From positions 434,001-498,000 of the forward strand of contig NZ_JADKRZ010000001.1 of the NCBI RefSeq assembly GCF_015350905.1: a DNA stretch of 64,000 bases. The letters are read 5' to 3'. Both the position numbers and the translations under genes were made by a program. A model generated the notes under the pieces. It ran no database searches. It saw only the letters and a program-made list of their open reading frames with translations, and had not been told where the DNA came from. Positions 59,761 to 64,000 of this stretch are shown here, piece by piece. Position 1 is the first letter of the stretch; every line of letters begins with the position of its first letter. Origin of the DNA: Curtobacterium sp. VKM Ac-2865 (lineage in GTDB: Bacteria; Actinomycetota; Actinomycetes; Actinomycetales; Microbacteriaceae).

Positions 59761-60315
59761 GTGCGGGTGCCCTCCTCGCGCCTGCTGACCACGGACGACT
59801 GGCCGGAGGCAGAACTGCGTGCCGCCACGCTGGCCGGCGACCTGGTCGAGGTCGGCGCGTGCTGGGCGTCCATCGCGGAGCCGCAGGACGCGGGCCTGCG
59901 CGCGGCGTCCTTCGCGTGGAGCACCGGTGACCCGAGGGTCATCGCCGCCGGGCGGACGGCGACGTGGATCTGGGGCGCGCGGTCACGACCGCCGCTCCCC
60001 CACGACGCCTGCGTCCGGGCCGGGCAGCGCATCCACCGACGGGGCGGAGAGCGCATCCGGGAGATCGCGATCACGGCAGCGGACCTCGTCCATCCGGGCG
60101 GCGTCTCGGTGACGACACCGGTGCGCACCGCCCTCGACCTGCTCCGCGTGCACGGCGACGAGGCCTGGTCGGCATCCGCCGAGTCGGTCGCCGGCCTCAT
60201 CGCGATCGGAGCGGTCGCCCCGCAGACCCTGCAGCATCGGCTGGAGCTCCTCGGGACGGTCCCCATGGTGCGACAGGCCGAGCGGCGTCTCGCCGGTCTG
60301 CTCAGCCCGAGGTGA
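59761..60315 (+). CDS. AbiEi-like (type IV antitoxin family) protein
   Basis: A protein of about 184 residues from a GTG at 59761 (a GTG at 59767 is the alternative). LLTTDDW-like N-terminus and VSVTTPVRTALDLLR match the core of the actinobacterial AbiEi group, which often lack any AbiEii toxin. No toxin gene is beside it. The function is unknown; many genomes carry such orphans. It is convergent with rel. Confidence 0.65.
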   Translation: MRVPSSRLLTTDDWPEAELRAATLAGDLVEVGACWASIAEPQDAGLRAASFAWSTGDPRVIAAGRTATWIWGARSRPPLPHDACVRAGQRIHRRGGERIREIAITAADLVHPGGVSVTTPVRTALDLLRVHGDEAWSASAESVAGLIAIGAVAPQTLQHRLELLGTVPMVRQAERRLAGLLSPR

Positions 60316-60342
60316 CGCCGATGGCGTCCGATCGGAGGATGG

Positions 60343-62679
60343 TCAGCCGGCGCTGACGCGGTAGACGTCGTACACGGCGTCGATGCGACGGACGGCGTTG
60401 AGCACGCGGTCCAGGTGCGTCGTGTCACCCATCTCGAAGACGAACCGCGAGAGCGCGAGCCGGTCCGACGACGTCGAGACGGTCGCGGACAGGATGTTGA
60501 CGTGGTGGTCCGTCAGCACGCGGGTGACGTCGCTGAGCAGACCGGAGCGGTCGAGCGCCTCGATCTGGATCTGGACGAGGAACACCGACTTCGACGACGG
60601 AGCCCACTCGACCTCGATCATCCGGTCGGGCTCGTTCATGAGCGACTTCACGTTGCTGCACGCTGCCTGGTGCACGGAGACGCCCTGGCCGCGGGTGATG
60701 AAGCCCACGATCTGGTCTCCGGGGACCGGGGTGCAGCACTTCGCGAGCTTGACGAGGATGTCGGGCGCACCGCGGACGAGCACGCCGCTGTCGCTGTTGC
60801 GCAGCTGCCGACTCGTGACCTGGCGCGGGAATGCCAGCTCGGGTTCGTCCGTCTCGGTCTCCGACTGGACGCCGGCGAGGACCTTCTCGATGACGGACTG
60901 CGTCGAGACGTGGCCCTCACCGATGGCGGCGTAGAGCGCGGACACGTCGTCGTACCGCATCGCCGAGGCCACCTCGGAGATGGAGTCCTGGCTCATGATG
61001 CGCTGCAGCGGGAGGTTCTGCTTGCGCATGGCGCGGGCGATGGCGTCGCGGCCCTGCTCGATGGCCTCTTCGCGGCGCTCCTTGGTGAACCACTGCTTGA
61101 TCTTGTTGCGGGCCCGCGGGCTCCGCACGAACGTCAACCAGTCCTGGCTCGGGCCGGAGTCGGGGTTCTTCGACGTGAAGATCTCGACGACGTCGCCGCT
61201 CGACAGCGAGCTCTCGAGCGGGACGAGCCGGCCGTTCACCTTCGCGCCCATCGTGCGGTGCCCGATCTCGGTGTGCACGGCGTAGGCGAAGTCGACGGGG
61301 GTCGCGCCCGCCGGCAGGCCGATGACCTTGCCCTGTGGCGTGAAGACGTAGGTCTCCTTGGCGCCGATCTCGTAGCGGAGCGAGTCGAGGAACTCGCCCG
61401 GGTCGCTCGTCTCCGCCTGCCAGTCGGTGATGTGCGCGAGCCAGGCCATGTCCTGGTCGGTGGCACTCGACGTGTCGACGTCTCGGCCGGCGGCGCGCTG
61501 CTTGTACTTCCAGTGCGCAGCCACACCGAACTCGGCACGCTGGTGCATCTCGTGCGTGCGGATCTGGATCTCGACCGGGCGACCCTGCGGTCCGAGCACG
61601 CTCGTGTGCAGCGACTGGTACAGGTTGAACTTCGGCGTCGCGATGTAGTCCTTGAACCGCCCGGGCAGCGGCGTCCAGCGCGCGTGCACCGAACCGAGCA
61701 TGGCGTAGCAGTCGCGCACGGTCGGCACGAGGACGCGGATGCCGACCAGGTCGTAGATCTCGTCGAACTCGCGCCCGCGCACGATCATCTTCTGGTAGAT
61801 CGAGTAGTACTGCTTCGGTCGGCCCATCACGTCGCCGCGCACCTTCGCGGCCTTGAGGTCCTTCTTCAGCGTGCCGATGACGTTCTGGACGAACTGCTCG
61901 CGCTTGGGCTGGCGTTCCTTGACCAGGCTGTCGATCTCGACGTAGAGCTTGGGGTGCAGGACCGCGAAGGACAGGTCCTCGAGCTCGAGCTTGATCATCT
62001 GGATGCCGAGACGATGCGCGAGCGGCGCGTAGATTTCGAGCGTCTCCTTGGCCTTGCGCGTCGCCGAGGTGGACTCGACGAAGCCCCACGTCCGCGCGTT
62101 GTGCAGGCGGTCGGCCAGCTTGATCACGAGCACGCGGATGTCCTTCGACATCGCGATGACCATCTTGCGGACGGTCTCGGCCTGGGCACTGTCGCCGTAC
62201 TTGACCTTGTCGAGCTTCGTGACGCCGTCGACGAGCATGGCGATCTCGTCGCCGAAGTCCTGCCGGAGCTGGTCGAGCTGGTAGTCGGTGTCCTCGACGG
62301 TGTCGTGGAGCAGCGCTGCCGCGATGGTGATCGGCCCGATGCCGAGGTCGGCGAGGATCTGGGCCACGGCGACCGGGTGCGTGATGTACGGCTCGCCCGA
62401 CTTGCGCTTCTGGCCGTCGTGGGCCCGTTCGGCCACTGAGTACGCCCGCTCGATGAGCGTGACGTCGCCCTTGGGATGGTGCGACCGGACCGTGCGGATC
62501 AGGGTGTCGACGGCGCCGGCCGGCTGGGCGCGCGAGAACAGGCGCGGGAGCAGCGACCGGAGGGACCCGAGGTTGCCCGTCGTGTTCAGGCCGAGCGGCG
62601 GACTGGTGGGCTCGGACGGTGATCCCGGGCGGCTCGCCGCGGAGTCGTCCTGCTTCGAGGATTCACGGGTGTCCGTCAT
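60343..62679 (-). CDS. rel: Bifunctional (p)ppGpp synthetase/hydrolase Rel
   Basis: A 778-residue protein with all five domains. Hydrolase HD: HDGQKRKSGEPYITHPVAV and LLHDTVEDTDY. Synthetase: GRPKQYYSIYQKM and YQSLHTSVLGPQG. TGS: VFTPQGKVIGLPAGATPVDF. Zinc-finger-like region: CCTPVPGDQIVGF. C-terminal ACT. It sets the stringent response alarmone level. The length is typical for actinobacteria. Confidence 0.96.
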   Translation of the reverse strand: MTDTRESSKQDDSAASRPGSPSEPTSPPLGLNTTGNLGSLRSLLPRLFSRAQPAGAVDTLIRTVRSHHPKGDVTLIERAYSVAERAHDGQKRKSGEPYITHPVAVAQILADLGIGPITIAAALLHDTVEDTDYQLDQLRQDFGDEIAMLVDGVTKLDKVKYGDSAQAETVRKMVIAMSKDIRVLVIKLADRLHNARTWGFVESTSATRKAKETLEIYAPLAHRLGIQMIKLELEDLSFAVLHPKLYVEIDSLVKERQPKREQFVQNVIGTLKKDLKAAKVRGDVMGRPKQYYSIYQKMIVRGREFDEIYDLVGIRVLVPTVRDCYAMLGSVHARWTPLPGRFKDYIATPKFNLYQSLHTSVLGPQGRPVEIQIRTHEMHQRAEFGVAAHWKYKQRAAGRDVDTSSATDQDMAWLAHITDWQAETSDPGEFLDSLRYEIGAKETYVFTPQGKVIGLPAGATPVDFAYAVHTEIGHRTMGAKVNGRLVPLESSLSSGDVVEIFTSKNPDSGPSQDWLTFVRSPRARNKIKQWFTKERREEAIEQGRDAIARAMRKQNLPLQRIMSQDSISEVASAMRYDDVSALYAAIGEGHVSTQSVIEKVLAGVQSETETDEPELAFPRQVTSRQLRNSDSGVLVRGAPDILVKLAKCCTPVPGDQIVGFITRGQGVSVHQAACSNVKSLMNEPDRMIEVEWAPSSKSVFLVQIQIEALDRSGLLSDVTRVLTDHHVNILSATVSTSSDRLALSRFVFEMGDTTHLDRVLNAVRRIDAVYDVYRVSAG

Positions 62680-62724
62680 GCTGCGCCTCCCAGGACCTGA
62701 TCCGACAACACTACGCGCGTCGGG

Positions 62725-63075
62725 TCAGTGCCCGTGACCGTGTTCGCCGGCGGCTGTGGCGTCGGCGTCATCGCGGATGACCGGGGCGCCCGCCGACTCC
62801 CAGGCGACCATGCCGCCGGCGAGGTTGACCGCCGGCACCCCCGCCTGTTCGAGTGCGGCCACCACCCGGGCTGAGCGCATGCCCGAGTGGCAGACGACGA
62901 TGGCCGGCTCGTCCGTCGGCTCGATCTCGCTCCACCGTTCGGTGAACTCGGACATCGGCACGAGGGAGGCCTGCGGCGCGTGGACCTCGGCCCACTCCCC
63001 CGGCTCGCGGACGTCGTACAGCCGGGAGCCGGAGGCGATGCGGGCGAGGGCGTCCTCGACGGTGATCTCCTGCAC
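62725..63075 (-). CDS. Rhodanese-like single-domain protein
   Basis: A protein of about 116 residues from the GTG at 63075. The fold includes SRLYDVREPGEWAEVH and the active-site loop VVCHSGMRSARV with the catalytic Cys. It ends in a His-rich tail (GEHGHGH). It transfers sulfur or handles persulfides. It starts 5 bp after the secF stop. Confidence 0.88.
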   Translation of the reverse strand: MQEITVEDALARIASGSRLYDVREPGEWAEVHAPQASLVPMSEFTERWSEIEPTDEPAIVVCHSGMRSARVVAALEQAGVPAVNLAGGMVAWESAGAPVIRDDADATAAGEHGHGH

Positions 63076-63080
63076 GGTGA

Positions 63081-64000
63081 TCAGGCCTCGGCCGCTGCGT
63101 CGGCCGGCACGCCGACCTCGGCGCGCCGCTTGGCGTTCGCGGCTTCCTTCTTGGCGTCCGCCTGCTTGATCTTCGGCTCGTTCTCGCGCAGGTGTGCGTA
63201 CATGGGCGACGCGATGAAGATCGTCGAGTACGTGCCGACGATGATGCCGATGAACAGGGCGAGTGAGATGTCCCGCAGCGTTCCGGCACCGAGGACGTAC
63301 GACCCGATGAAGAGGATCGCTGCGACCGGCAGCAGTGCGACGATCGAGGTGTTGATCGAGCGGACGAGGGTCTGGTTGACGGCCAGGTTCACCGACTGCA
63401 CGAAGGTGCGGTGCGACTCCATCCCGGTGTTCTCGCGGACCTTGTCGAACACCACCACGGTGTCGTAGAGGGAGTACCCGAGGATCGTGAGGAAGCCGAT
63501 CACCGCCGCGGGCGTGACCTCGAGCCCCACGATGCCGTACACACCGGCGGTGATGAGCAGGTCGTGGACCAGCGCCACCATGGCGGACAGCGACATCTTC
63601 CAGGTGCGGAAGTACAGCGCCATGAACACGGCGGCCAGGGCCAGGAAGATCACCAGGCCACGGATGGCCTGCGCGAGGACGTCGGCACCCCAGGTCGCGC
63701 CGATGAACGTCGAGGCGACCTCGGACTCGTCGACGTCGTACGCCTTCGCCAGTGCCGACTGGACCTCGGTGGTCTCGCGGTCGGTGAGCTGGCCGGTCTG
63801 CACGCGGATGCCGTGCGTCCCGAGCTGTGAGACGCGCGGGATCTCGTCGGAGACGATGCCCTCGACGGTGTTCGTCGCGAGGTTCTGGTCGACCGACTTG
63901 ACGTCGGAGATCGTGAACTCGGACCCGCCGGTGAACTCGATGCCGAGCTGGTACCCGCCGCGGAGCCACGGCACCGCCAGGGAGACCACGATCGCCACGA
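63081..64000 (-). CDS. secF: Protein translocase subunit SecF, 3' part (start beyond window)
   Basis: At least 305 residues of SecF are visible. Present are GIEFTGGSEFTI (periplasmic start), the TM4 region VIGFLTILGYSLYDTVVVFDKVREN and SLALFIGIIVGTYSTIFIASP. SecD/SecF use the proton gradient to help secretion. The C-terminus is an Ala/Lys-rich tail. The true start lies to the right of the window. Confidence 0.95.
   Translation of the reverse strand, partial: VAIVVSLAVPWLRGGYQLGIEFTGGSEFTISDVKSVDQNLATNTVEGIVSDEIPRVSQLGTHGIRVQTGQLTDRETTEVQSALAKAYDVDESEVASTFIGATWGADVLAQAIRGLVIFLALAAVFMALYFRTWKMSLSAMVALVHDLLITAGVYGIVGLEVTPAAVIGFLTILGYSLYDTVVVFDKVRENTGMESHRTFVQSVNLAVNQTLVRSINTSIVALLPVAAILFIGSYVLGAGTLRDISLALFIGIIVGTYSTIFIASPMYAHLRENEPKIKQADAKKEAANAKRRAEVGVPADAAAEA

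Noticed and set aside
59761..60315. Active AbiE toxin-antitoxin pair
   Set aside because: Only the AbiEi-like gene is present; the neighbouring genes are a ROK kinase and rel, not an AbiEii nucleotidyltransferase.
1..64000. CRISPR array, tRNA or rRNA genes
   Set aside because: No regularly spaced repeat array with unique spacers was seen; the only tandem repeats are short (8 and 25 bp) without spacers. No cloverleaf or rRNA sequence was recognised by eye, though a tRNA scan was not possible.

Overview
The window is high-GC actinobacterial DNA. The chromosomal part (about 33.7-64 kb) looks like Microbacteriaceae, probably Curtobacterium or a close relative. The signs are an actinobacterial qcrCAB cytochrome bc1 set behind ctaE, Lsr2, a full-length Rel, a CmtR-type regulator and very tight overlapping operons. 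The genus is an inference from gene content and order; no marker gene was compared.

Layout. (1) 1-15.9 kb is a metal-resistance region: an arsenic operon (flavoprotein, arsC, arsB, disulfide reductase) divergent from arsR; a copper-associated set (DUF4396, DUF6153, DUF305, CopC) with a perfect CsoR-like operator; an extracytoplasmic thiol set (TlpA-like lipoprotein, DsbA-like protein, CcdA); two M23 peptidases; two CDF-type transporters with a CmtR-like sensor; and a CadD exporter with lipoprotein signal peptidase and its own ArsR sensor. (2) 16.0-24.5 kb is a fluoride-tolerance cassette. The operon usp-gpm-crcB-crcB-ppa-eno joins two Fluc channel subunits with spare copies of the two classic fluoride-sensitive enzymes. 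It sits beside a LysR/TDT-transporter pair and is bracketed by two outward-facing paralogous serine recombinases, each with a matching long dyad upstream. (3) 24.5-33.7 kb is an accessory or defence island: a two-gene CBASS-like system (CD-NTase plus S-4TM pore effector), Lsr2, a YhcG/DUF1016 nuclease and a decayed fragment of another, an AlbA_2/Schlafen-type protein, small cysteine-rich proteins and GNATs.

(4) 33.7-64 kb is ordinary chromosome: epimerase, pentapeptide protein, Zn-alcohol dehydrogenase, a second copC, an SDR with XRE regulator, a ketoacyl synthase with TetR regulator, dhaKLM facing glpFK across a two-operator promoter region, trpD facing ctaE-qcrCAB, cpdA, a Stealth glycan phosphotransferase, SGNH hydrolase, an NmrA/DUF2867 protein, deoC, a ROK kinase, an AbiEi-like protein, rel, a rhodanese and the 3' part of secF.

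The most unusual material is in region 2. There is a potential 61-nt three-way-junction RNA between ppa and eno, a hairpin that would bury the ribosome-binding site of the first operon gene, and two recombinase dyads with identical 43-bp spacing and compensatory base changes. No sequence matching the known fluoride riboswitch was recognised. Long perfect palindromes, some with a shared core, mark several convergent gene ends in the chromosomal part.
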